A stretch of 7,001 nucleotides of DNA from assembly GCA_024279075.1 (NCBI GenBank), contig JAJRRX010000526.1, positions 1-7,001 of the forward strand, given 5' to 3'. A program made the translations under genes and the position numbers. Under the pieces are notes generated by a model that had not been told where the DNA came from, ran no database searches, and worked only from the letters and a program-made list of their open reading frames with translations. Position 1 is the stretch's first letter, and every line of letters starts with the position of its first letter. Positions 1-5,164 of this stretch are shown here, piece after piece. The stretch comes from Alphaproteobacteria bacterium (GTDB lineage: Bacteria; Pseudomonadota; Alphaproteobacteria; Rhodobacterales; Rhodobacteraceae).

Positions 1-600
1 GAACAAGCCGAGGGGCTGGGCGCGTTTATCCAAACTGACGATGGCGAGGTGCCCTCGGGCAACGCCCAAGCGCAACGGCTGCTCACTGCCTTGGCGCGGC
101 GGAGTGAAGATGTGCAGTTTATCCAGCAAGCCAGCGCCTTGGCCGATGTGCTTTCAGGCCACGCGCTGACCTTCCCCGAGCAACGCGCGGCGGCCTTGGC
201 GGCAGTGGGTGCCCAAAATCGAGGCGATACTGGCCAGCTGCGCGCGGTGGCAAACGGCGCTGTGCAGGTGCGGGCTGAGCTGGACCGTGCGGCGGGTGTA
301 GTGAATTTCACAATTCAGGTGGCGGAAGGCTGGCACATTAACGCCCATGTGCCGCTGGAGGATTACTTTATCCCCACCGCGCTACAGGTGAACGGCGAGG
401 CGCTGGGGGCGGGGGCCTATCCGGCGCCGCGTATCACCACGCTGGCCTTTAACAGCGACACCCCTTTGGCGCTGTATGATGGTGTGGTGCGCCTAAGCGC
501 GCCTATTGAGGCGGGGGTAAATGTGCTAACCCTTGTGCTACAATCGTGCAGTGACGAAATATGCCTTGCCCCTCAAAGCCTGAGCTTTAGTTTTTGGTAG
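1..600 (+). CDS. C-terminal part of a YyaL/DUF255-type thioredoxin-domain protein with a DsbD-N-like tail (5' partial)
   Basis: The frame is open from base 1, so the gene starts outside the window and 199 residues are visible. The first ~75 residues look like the end of the alpha/alpha-barrel of YyaL/SSP411 (DUF255) proteins, including the PSGN motif followed by an alanine/leucine-rich helix. From about residue 85 the sequence becomes beta-rich and resembles the N-terminal domain of DsbD (PF11412 type): a GWHINAH segment, an IPT strand and a final CSDEIC motif (Cys183 and Cys188 counted from base 1). In DsbD a similar cysteine pair exchanges disulfides. A role in periplasmic or membrane thiol chemistry is therefore inferred; the YyaL family itself has no firmly established function. 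The stop is TAG, with the next gene starting about 30 bases on. The family call rests on recognised motifs only, since the thioredoxin domain lies upstream of the window. Confidence 0.72.
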   Translation, partial: EQAEGLGAFIQTDDGEVPSGNAQAQRLLTALARRSEDVQFIQQASALADVLSGHALTFPEQRAAALAAVGAQNRGDTGQLRAVANGAVQVRAELDRAAGVVNFTIQVAEGWHINAHVPLEDYFIPTALQVNGEALGAGAYPAPRITTLAFNSDTPLALYDGVVRLSAPIEAGVNVLTLVLQSCSDEICLAPQSLSFSFW

Positions 601-632
601 CGTCACACGCTTGAGTGGTGTATGTGCATGCT

Positions 633-1049
633 ATGACAGCATTAGACTCCATCATTGATCTTGTCCTCGCGATATTAGAGTTTTTTGCACCGGCATTACT
701 GGTGTTCATCGCGGGCTTTAGGCAGCACAAGCTTTGGGTGGTTGTGCCTTATGCGCTTATTGTTGCCCCGCTGACCCTTATGGTCAAAAACCGAAGGCAT
801 TATAGCGCAAACCCAAACACGGGTAATTTCAGCCAAGGGCCTGTGCTTGATTCTTTAGCGTATGCTTTCTTCATTGCTATTATCGGTGGTGTGGCCTTCT
901 TGATGGCGCGCTATATTGGCCGCTTGTTCAAGAGGAATTTAACAGCCAGCCGTGTTGAGCAATGGGTTTTTATAGCGGTGTTCGCCGCAATGTATGCGGT
1001 GCTATATTTTGTGGCCTATTTTTTTGGAATTGATATCATACCACAATAG
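633..1049 (+). CDS. Small four-helix integral membrane protein, unknown function (paralogue A)
   Basis: This protein of about 138 residues is almost entirely hydrophobic. Predicted membrane segments lie near residues 8-27, 33-46, 69-90 and 107-132, joined by basic loops. No known family was recognised. After the first segment comes RQHKLWVVVPYA, and the third segment runs through GGVAFLMARYIGRLFKR; both stretches are matched in the next gene, so the two look like diverged paralogues. The ATG at 633 is chosen because the first helix begins right after it. GTG codons at 615 and 618 are in frame and would add six or five residues. None of these starts has a convincing ribosome binding site, so translation may depend on coupling to the gene ending at 600. 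The DNA is visibly more AT-rich than its left neighbour. Confidence 0.7.
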   Translation: MTALDSIIDLVLAILEFFAPALLVFIAGFRQHKLWVVVPYALIVAPLTLMVKNRRHYSANPNTGNFSQGPVLDSLAYAFFIAIIGGVAFLMARYIGRLFKRNLTASRVEQWVFIAVFAAMYAVLYFVAYFFGIDIIPQ

Positions 1050-1079
1050 AAGCGGCGCAAAAAATTGCCCGTATAATAT

Positions 1080-1083
1080 GAGG
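1080..1083 (+). promoter_or_regulatory. Ribosome binding site of paralogue B
   Basis: GAGG lies five bases before the ATG at 1089 and fixes that start. By contrast, paralogue A has no comparable site. Confidence 0.6.
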
Positions 1084-1088
1084 CCAGC

Positions 1089-1490
1089 ATGAACATATAC
1101 AAAAACCTTGCCGGTGCGCTGATTATAATTGCGTCCGTGGTGCTGCCTTTTTTGGTGGTATTGCTCGCGGCCTACCGGCAGCATAGCCGCTGGCTTATCT
1201 TGCCTTATGCGGTGGCGACCTCATTGTTTGGCACCTATTTGCAGGGGGGCGTTCCGCGTAGCCATGACCCGCAATCGGTTAATATATCCGATTGGTTTAC
1301 GTTTTTGGTGGGTATGGTGCTGTTTGGCCTTTTGGGCGGCGCCGCTTACCTGATCGTGCGTGCCGCTGGTAAATTCAAGCAACATAGCCCGAGCCTGTCA
1401 GAGCAGGCCGGGCATCTAGCTGTGTTTGTTGGGTTATTAGGGCTGGGGATAGCGCTGATATCTGCGCTAAACTTCAGCCCGTTTCTCTAA
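1089..1490 (+). CDS. Small four-helix integral membrane protein, unknown function (paralogue B)
   Basis: This 133-residue protein has four predicted membrane segments, near residues 8-27, 34-47, 68-89 and 109-128. Its layout mirrors the preceding gene: RQHSRWLILPYA corresponds to RQHKLWVVVPYA, and GGAAYLIVRAAGKFKQ to GGVAFLMARYIGRLFKR. The loop between segments 2 and 3 carries SHDPQSVN, where paralogue A has SANPNTGN. The ATG is supported by a good Shine-Dalgarno sequence, GAGG at 1080-1083, five bases upstream. It lies 39 bases after paralogue A on the same strand, so the two are probably co-transcribed. The TAA stop interlocks with the TAG of the convergent DUF3592-like gene. No function can be assigned, and no catalytic or metal-binding motif is visible. 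Confidence 0.75.
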   Translation: MNIYKNLAGALIIIASVVLPFLVVLLAAYRQHSRWLILPYAVATSLFGTYLQGGVPRSHDPQSVNISDWFTFLVGMVLFGLLGGAAYLIVRAAGKFKQHSPSLSEQAGHLAVFVGLLGLGIALISALNFSPFL

Positions 1491-2026
1491 CGCCGCCGAA
1501 TGGTTGGCTGGCGCTCGTCAGCGCCCTCATTCGAGCTGTAACTGTAGGATGCTGCCGGTTTTTGGCGGCTTGACTCCCCGCGTGCTGCGCTCGGTTTGCT
1601 CTTTTTCAGGTTGAAGGCGACGATAATTGCGATCACGGCGAGCGTTATGCCAATGCCCAAAAAGATCATCGGGAAGCCCCACAAGCCAAACCAGCTATTC
1701 ATCCGAACGGTGCTTGGGTCGCGGGGATCATAGAGGATATTGAGCTTGGTGCCGCGCGGGAAATTATAGTTGGAAGAGGAGAGAAAGGTCTGCCCTGTTT
1801 GCTTTGTGCCGTTAATATCCATGTAGGAAATGGTGGGTTTATAGATAATCGTGCCCTCGTTATTGGTCACCGACACATCCATGACGGTGCCGCTAACTTC
1901 ATGCGCATTGGCGACAAAATCCGAGCTGTAATAAAGGAACGCCCCGCCGACGATCGAGAAAGTTAACGCCATAAACGCCAGAATATAGACGGCAACCTTC
2001 GCGTTGCCTTTTTTGGTCTGTTTCAT
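1487..2026 (-). CDS. DUF3592-like two-helix membrane protein
   Basis: A 179-residue protein with a basic N-terminus (MKQTKKGNAK), a membrane segment at about 12-33, a beta-rich domain at about 40-108, a second membrane segment at about 112-139, and a polar Ser/Arg-rich tail ending in RRR. The middle domain has the marks of DUF3592 proteins: a SGTV strand, a YKPTISY strand, and an ILYDPRDPSTVR motif just before the second helix. It probably sits in the inner membrane with the middle domain outside and the tail in the cytoplasm. The frame extends upstream to 2071, but the ATG at 2026 is preceded by AAAGGA six bases away, which settles the start. It lies 66 bases downstream of gabD on the same strand and may share its transcript. 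The molecular function of the family is not known to me. Confidence 0.78.
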   Translation of the reverse strand: MKQTKKGNAKVAVYILAFMALTFSIVGGAFLYYSSDFVANAHEVSGTVMDVSVTNNEGTIIYKPTISYMDINGTKQTGQTFLSSSNYNFPRGTKLNILYDPRDPSTVRMNSWFGLWGFPMIFLGIGITLAVIAIIVAFNLKKSKPSAARGESSRQKPAASYSYSSNEGADERQPTIRRR

Positions 2027-2031
2027 GCGGG

Positions 2032-2039
2032 GTCCTTTC
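2032..2039 (-). promoter_or_regulatory. Ribosome binding site of the DUF3592-like gene
   Basis: On the minus strand an AAAGGA Shine-Dalgarno sequence lies six bases before the ATG at 2026. It argues against the 15-residue upstream extension that the open frame would allow. Coordinates are approximate to one or two bases. Confidence 0.55.
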
Positions 2040-2092
2040 AGCTTTGCGGTGCAGCCTAGCCTGATTGGCAAGGCACACGCAACCTGCGGGGG

Positions 2093-3568
2093 CTAAACCT
2101 CCATACAAATGTATTTTAGCTCCAGATAATCCTCCACCCCGTGGTGGGAGCCTTCCCGCCCGAGGCCCGATTGCTTGACCCCGCCAAAGGGGGCGACCTC
2201 GGTGGAAATCAGGCCGGTGTTTACGCCGACCATGCCATATTCCAGCGCCTCGGCCACCCGCCAGACGCGGCTGAGGTTGTTGGCATAGAAATAGCTGGCG
2301 AGGCCGAAGATGGTGTCATTGGCTTGCGCGATCACGTCATCCTCGTCGGTGAAGCGAAACAGCGGCGCAACGGGGCCGAAGGTTTCGTCATTGGTGACGA
2401 TCATATCGCGGGTCACGCCTGTCAGGATGGTTGGCTCGAAGAAGGTGCCGCCAAGGGCGTGGCGGTGGCCGCCCGTAGTAACGGTTGCGCCTTTAGCGGT
2501 GGCGTCGGCGATATGCGCCTCGACCTTTTCCACGGCGGCCTCTGTGATCAGCGGGCCAGCGATTGTGCCGTCCTCAAAGCCGTCGCCGACCTTCATTTTG
2601 CCCACCGCCTCGGCGAGCTTGGTGGCAAAAGCGTCATAAATGCCGTCCTGCACGTATATCCGGTTGGCGCAGACGCAGGTTTGGCCGTTATTGCGGTATT
2701 TGGCGATCATTGCGCCTTCCACGGCGGCGTCTATGTCGGCATCGTCAAATACGATGAAAGGCGCGTTGCCGCCCAGCTCCATGCTCATTTTCATCACCTG
2801 CTCCGCCCCTTGCGCCAGCAGAATGCGGCCCACATTGGTGGAGCCGGTGAAGGTGAGCTTGCGCACTTTGGGGTTGGAGGTAAATTCCTTGCCGATGTCA
2901 GCGGCATGGCTGGATGGCACTACGGAAAACACGCCCTTGGGCACGCCAGCGCGCTCCGCCAGCAGGGCCATAGCCAGCGCCGAAAGCGGGGTTTCAGCGG
3001 CGGGTTTGGCGACGAATGCGCAGCCAACAGCCATCGCTGGGCCGACCTTGCGGGCGATCATGGCATTGGGGAAGTTCCACGGGGTGATCGAGGCGACCAC
3101 GCCGACGGGCTGCTTGAGCACTACGATGCGCTTGCTTTCTTGGTGGCCAGGAATGGTTTCGCCATACACCCGCTTGGCCTCCTCGGAGAACCACTCGATA
3201 AAGCTGGCCCCGTAGAGGATCTCGCCCTTGGCCTCGGGCAGGGGCTTGCCCATTTCGGCGGTGAGAATCGCGCCGAGATCATCGACGTTTTCCACCATCA
3301 GCTCATACCAGCGGCGCAGAATGGCGGCGCGGTCTTTTCCCGTGCGCGCGGCCCACGGCTTTTGGGCAATGTAGGCGGCATCAATGGCGCGCGTGGTCTC
3401 GGCCACACCGCAATCAGCGACTTTGGCGATAACATCGCCGCGCGCGGGGTTGGTGACGTTGAGCGTGGCACCGCTATCGGCTGGCACCCATTTGCCTGCA
3501 ATAAAGGCATCGGTGATCAGCAAGGACGGGTCTTTTAGCTTGCTGGCAAGGTCGGTTTTATCGAGCAT
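2093..3568 (-). CDS. gabD: NAD(P)-dependent succinate-semialdehyde dehydrogenase
   Basis: Oxidises succinate semialdehyde to succinate, the last step of GABA degradation, feeding the TCA cycle in the cytoplasm. The 491-residue protein is full length for the aldehyde dehydrogenase superfamily. Visible landmarks (numbered from the start at 3568) are PWNFP with Asn165, the coenzyme lysine in AKPAAETP (Lys188), the TGSTNVG dinucleotide-binding turn near 241-247, the general-base Glu264 in MELGGNAP, and catalytic Cys298 in NNGQTCVCANR. The GQTCVCANR segment is typical of GabD and carries the extra cysteine two residues after the catalytic one. An ATG at 3580 is in frame, but it lies within the GGAGG Shine-Dalgarno sequence serving the ATG at 3568. 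No gabT, GABA permease or regulator is adjacent, so the physiological substrate could be another semialdehyde; sequence resemblance favours succinate semialdehyde. The DUF3592-like gene follows on the same strand. Confidence 0.92.
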   Translation of the reverse strand: MLDKTDLASKLKDPSLLITDAFIAGKWVPADSGATLNVTNPARGDVIAKVADCGVAETTRAIDAAYIAQKPWAARTGKDRAAILRRWYELMVENVDDLGAILTAEMGKPLPEAKGEILYGASFIEWFSEEAKRVYGETIPGHQESKRIVVLKQPVGVVASITPWNFPNAMIARKVGPAMAVGCAFVAKPAAETPLSALAMALLAERAGVPKGVFSVVPSSHAADIGKEFTSNPKVRKLTFTGSTNVGRILLAQGAEQVMKMSMELGGNAPFIVFDDADIDAAVEGAMIAKYRNNGQTCVCANRIYVQDGIYDAFATKLAEAVGKMKVGDGFEDGTIAGPLITEAAVEKVEAHIADATAKGATVTTGGHRHALGGTFFEPTILTGVTRDMIVTNDETFGPVAPLFRFTDEDDVIAQANDTIFGLASYFYANNLSRVWRVAEALEYGMVGVNTGLISTEVAPFGGVKQSGLGREGSHHGVEDYLELKYICMEV

Positions 3569-3573
3569 TTGGG

Positions 3574-3578
3574 CCTCC
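3574..3578 (-). promoter_or_regulatory. Ribosome binding site deciding the gabD start
   Basis: On the minus strand GGAGG lies five bases before the ATG at 3568. The G of the further-upstream in-frame ATG (3580) begins this site, so that ATG is unlikely to be the start. Confidence 0.65.
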
Positions 3579-3673
3579 ATAAGAATGTACTCTCAAGATG
3601 CGGCCAAGCTGGCGATTTCGCAAGCGAATTTGGTGAATTTCAGGAATATGTTACGAGTGTGCCACGGGCGGGC

Positions 3674-3695
3674 GGTGCGTGCAGAGCACGGCACC
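3674..3695. repeat. Bulged hairpin, REP-like palindrome candidate
   Basis: GGTGC GTGC and GCAC G GCACC form a stem of nine base pairs with one bulged G (3690) around an AGA loop. A small CCC-TAC-GGG hairpin follows at 3694-3702. No T-run follows on either strand, so it is not a standard intrinsic terminator, and it sits between divergent genes where none is needed. On the minus strand the flank reads GTAGGGTGCCGTGC, a type of wording often seen in dispersed intergenic palindromes of proteobacteria. That assignment is an inference, as only one copy is in this window. Confidence 0.4.
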
Positions 3696-3736
3696 CTACG
3701 GGTTGCAATCTGGCTTAGGCAATGCTCAATGGGCGC

Positions 3737-4006
3737 ATGATGGATTTTTTGACCTTCAAGAGCTTTATCACCCCCGAGGTGCTGGTGGCTTGTTATTATG
3801 TGGGCGTGCTGTTGATGCCGCTGCTGGCGGTTTACCTGTGGAAAAAGCTGGGGCCGTTGCTGAAATCCGCCGAAAGCCGGAGCAAGCAAATTGCGGGCAC
3901 GATAGCGCTGGTGCTGATGCTGGAGATGTTTTGGCGGATGATGTTTGAAACCATGATCGCCTATTTCCAGATGCGCGCGGCGCTTTTGGCGCTAACCGGC
4001 GCGTAG
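3737..4006 (+). CDS. Small DUF4282-like membrane protein
   Basis: A protein of about 89 residues starting MMDFLTFKSFITPEVL. It has a first membrane helix at about 12-34, a short basic linker (WKKL and SAESRSK), and a second helix at about 52-80 running through EMFWRMMFETMIAYFQMR. The DFxxFxxFITP opening and the RMMFE segment in the second helix resemble small DUF4282 proteins of Rhodobacterales. Three in-frame ATGs compete for the start: 3722, 3737 and 3740. GGG at 3731-3733 is best spaced for 3740, and 3722 has only a poor site, so 3737 or 3740 is preferred. Its last 15 bases overlap the end of trmL on the other strand. Function unknown; it stands alone on this strand, separate from the pet genes. 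Confidence 0.68.
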   Translation: MMDFLTFKSFITPEVLVACYYVGVLLMPLLAVYLWKKLGPLLKSAESRSKQIAGTIALVLMLEMFWRMMFETMIAYFQMRAALLALTGA

Positions 4007-4456
4007 CTGCCGCGTGGCCTCCCCCAAAGCGATGCCTGCCGACACCGCCACATTCAGCGAGCGGCCACCGCCGGGCATCGGAATGAGCAGGCGGGCATAA
4101 CATGCCTTGGCCACGCTTGAGGGCACGCCTGCGCTTTCGCGGCCCATCATGATGGTATCTCCGGTTTCAAAGCTGAAATCCCACAAGGGCGTGGCGGCTT
4201 TGGTGGACATCAGGATAAGGCGGCCCGTGCGGCTAGCCTTAAACGCCGCCCACGAAGTATGGCGGGTAATATCGGCAATATCGGCATAATCCATCGCCGA
4301 GCGTCGCAGGGCTTTGACCGAAAACGGGAATCCGCAGGGCTCGATCACGTCAATTCCAGCATCAAAGCAGGCGGCGAGGCGAATCATTGTGCCTAGATTC
4401 GGCGCAATATCGGGCTGAAACGCAGCGATTCGAAGTTTTTTGGCCAATATTTCCAC
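3992..4456 (-). CDS. trmL: tRNA (cytidine/uridine-34 2'-O)-methyltransferase, SPOUT family
   Basis: Transfers a methyl group from S-adenosylmethionine to the ribose of the wobble nucleotide 34 in certain tRNAs, in the cytoplasm. All TrmL landmarks are present in a 154-residue protein, close to the ~157 of E. coli: RIAAFQPDIAPNLGT near 9-23 with the catalytic-region NxGTxxR, the IEPCGFP strand at 38-44, ALRRSAMDY at 49-57, the MMGRESAGVP cofactor loop at 103-112, and the C-terminal knot IPMPGGGRSLNVAVSAG. The start is uncertain. Homologues begin just before RIA, so the GTG at 4456 is chosen; a TTG at 4447 is the next option. Neither has a strong ribosome binding site. The frame stays open to 4582, but that extension has no family resemblance and would fill the whole leader shared with petA. 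Divergent from the pet operon; convergent with the DUF4282-like gene. Confidence 0.9.
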   Translation of the reverse strand: MEILAKKLRIAAFQPDIAPNLGTMIRLAACFDAGIDVIEPCGFPFSVKALRRSAMDYADIADITRHTSWAAFKASRTGRLILMSTKAATPLWDFSFETGDTIMMGRESAGVPSSVAKACYARLLIPMPGGGRSLNVAVSAGIALGEATRQLRAG

Positions 4457-4558
4457 TTTCTTTAGGCATGCGGCGCAAAGTCCGCTGGACCGCGCGCCAT
4501 GTGAGGTGTATTCGATGCGGGCAATGCCTGCAATCTGTAGGCTCAAAATGTATACCAA

Positions 4559-4574
4559 GCCCGAGCATTCGGGC
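4559..4574 (+). other. Hairpin in the petA leader
   Basis: GCCCGA-GCAT-TCGGGC is a perfect six-base-pair inverted repeat with a four-base loop. It ends six bases before the G-rich Shine-Dalgarno sequence of petA and has no T-run, so it is not a terminator. If transcription starts upstream, it would form in the 5' leader and could affect ribosome access or mRNA stability. This role is inferred. Confidence 0.45.
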
Positions 4575-4580
4575 AACAGC

Positions 4581-4589
4581 AAGGGGGGA
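4581..4589 (+). promoter_or_regulatory. Ribosome binding site supporting a TTG start of petA
   Basis: AAGGGGGGA ends six bases before the TTG at 4596. It is the only strong Shine-Dalgarno-like site ahead of the Rieske gene, and it falls inside the longer frame that would begin at ATG 4548. Confidence 0.6.
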
Positions 4590-4595
4590 CGTCCA

Positions 4596-5153
4596 TTGTC
4601 TCACGCAGAAGATACAGGCTCACGCCGCGATTTTCTTTATGTCGCGACCGCCACAACAGGGGCCGTTGCGGTAGGGGCTGCCGTTTGGCCGCTGATCGAC
4701 CAAATGAATGCCAGCGCAGATGTGCAGGCGCTTGCGGCCAAGGAAGTGGATATTTCCGGCGTTGATGTGGGCACGCAGCTCACGGTTAAATGGCTCGGCA
4801 AGCCGGTTTTCATTCGTCATCGCACGGATGGGGAAATCGAAGCCAGCCGCAACACGCCGTTGGACGACCTGAAAGACCCAACCTCGCAAAACAATGCTGA
4901 CTGGAACGCTGACGCATCTGACGCCAACCGCGCGCTCGATGAAGAAGGCAAGTGGCTGGTGATGATCGGGGTTTGCACCCATTTAGGCTGTATCCCGTTG
5001 GGCGGCGCTTTGGGTGATTTTGGTGGCTGGTTCTGCCCATGCCACGGCTCGCACTACGATACCGCTGGCCGTATTCGCAAGGGGCCTGCCCCGCTTAATC
5101 TTCGGGTGCCGAACGCTGCGTTCATATCCGAAACCGTTATTAAACTAGGGTAA
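4596..5153 (+). CDS. petA: Rieske iron-sulfur subunit of the cytochrome bc1 complex
   Basis: Carries electrons from ubiquinol at the Qo site to cytochrome c1 by swinging a [2Fe-2S] head domain on the periplasmic side. The 185-residue protein begins (M)SHAED, as in Rhodobacter. It has a twin-arginine motif, SRRDFL at 9-14, followed by the anchoring helix (about 15-34) and the flexible hinge MNASADVQALA at 37-47. Cluster box 1 is CTHLGC (Cys127, His129, Cys132) and box 2 is CPCHGS (Cys147, Cys149, His150, Ser152). By family knowledge Cys127, His129, Cys147 and His150 bind the cluster, and Cys132-Cys149 form the disulfide. The start is taken as TTG at 4596 because family resemblance begins exactly there and a strong ribosome binding site precedes it. 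An in-frame ATG at 4548 would add 16 unrelated residues ahead of the Tat motif. First gene of the operon, 11 bases before petB. Confidence 0.95.
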   Translation: MSHAEDTGSRRDFLYVATATTGAVAVGAAVWPLIDQMNASADVQALAAKEVDISGVDVGTQLTVKWLGKPVFIRHRTDGEIEASRNTPLDDLKDPTSQNNADWNADASDANRALDEEGKWLVMIGVCTHLGCIPLGGALGDFGGWFCPCHGSHYDTAGRIRKGPAPLNLRVPNAAFISETVIKLG

Positions 5154-5164
5154 GGGGCGAACTT

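Larger units (their letters stand above)
3569..3736. promoter_or_regulatory. Divergent intergenic region between gabD and the DUF4282-like gene
   Basis: About 170 bases separate the two divergent starts, so promoters for both genes are expected here. I could not find a convincing -35/-10 pair on either strand. Three small structures are visible: a 12-base palindrome TTCGC-AA-GCGAA at 3617-3628, a GAATTT direct repeat with 9-base period at 3626-3640, and the strong bulged hairpin at 3674-3695. The palindrome is on the gabD side, where an operator could lie, but there is no direct evidence that any regulator binds it. Confidence 0.35.
4457..4595. promoter_or_regulatory. Divergent spacer carrying the pet operon leader and probably both promoters
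   Basis: About 139 bases lie between the trmL and petA starts, and transcription of petABC must begin here or within the start of trmL. The best AT-rich element is AAAATGTATACC at 4545-4556, centred on the palindrome GTATAC. Read rightward, TATACC (4551) has only a weak partner, CTGCAA, 17 bases upstream. Read leftward, TATACA has TTGCCC 16 bases upstream and could serve trmL. Both are poor matches, so no exact promoter is claimed. Confidence 0.3.

Noticed and set aside
1072..1077. A perfect TATAAT -10 hexamer just before paralogue B.
   Set aside because: No -35-like hexamer lies 16-18 bases upstream, and it is only 11 bases before the start codon, directly ahead of the ribosome binding site. 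It is probably chance in an AT-rich spacer.
1451..1468. Near-perfect 18-base palindrome AGCGCTGATATCTGCGCT as a possible operator.
   Set aside because: It lies within the coding sequence of paralogue B, encodes part of its last membrane helix, and is not near any start site.
2141..3538. A 465-codon open frame on the + strand opposite gabD.
   Set aside because: It lies entirely antisense to a clear aldehyde dehydrogenase with all active-site motifs. Its translation is rich in Gly, Ala, His and Asp with no recognisable domain, as expected from the antisense of GC-biased coding DNA.
3674..3702. Intrinsic terminator at the strong hairpin.
   Set aside because: There is no T-run on either strand, and the site lies between divergent genes rather than after a gene end.
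4457..4582. Upstream extension of trmL by 42 codons to an ATG at 4582.
   Set aside because: The extension has no resemblance to TrmL N-termini, which begin just before the RIAxFQPDI strand, and it would occupy the whole divergent leader up to petA.
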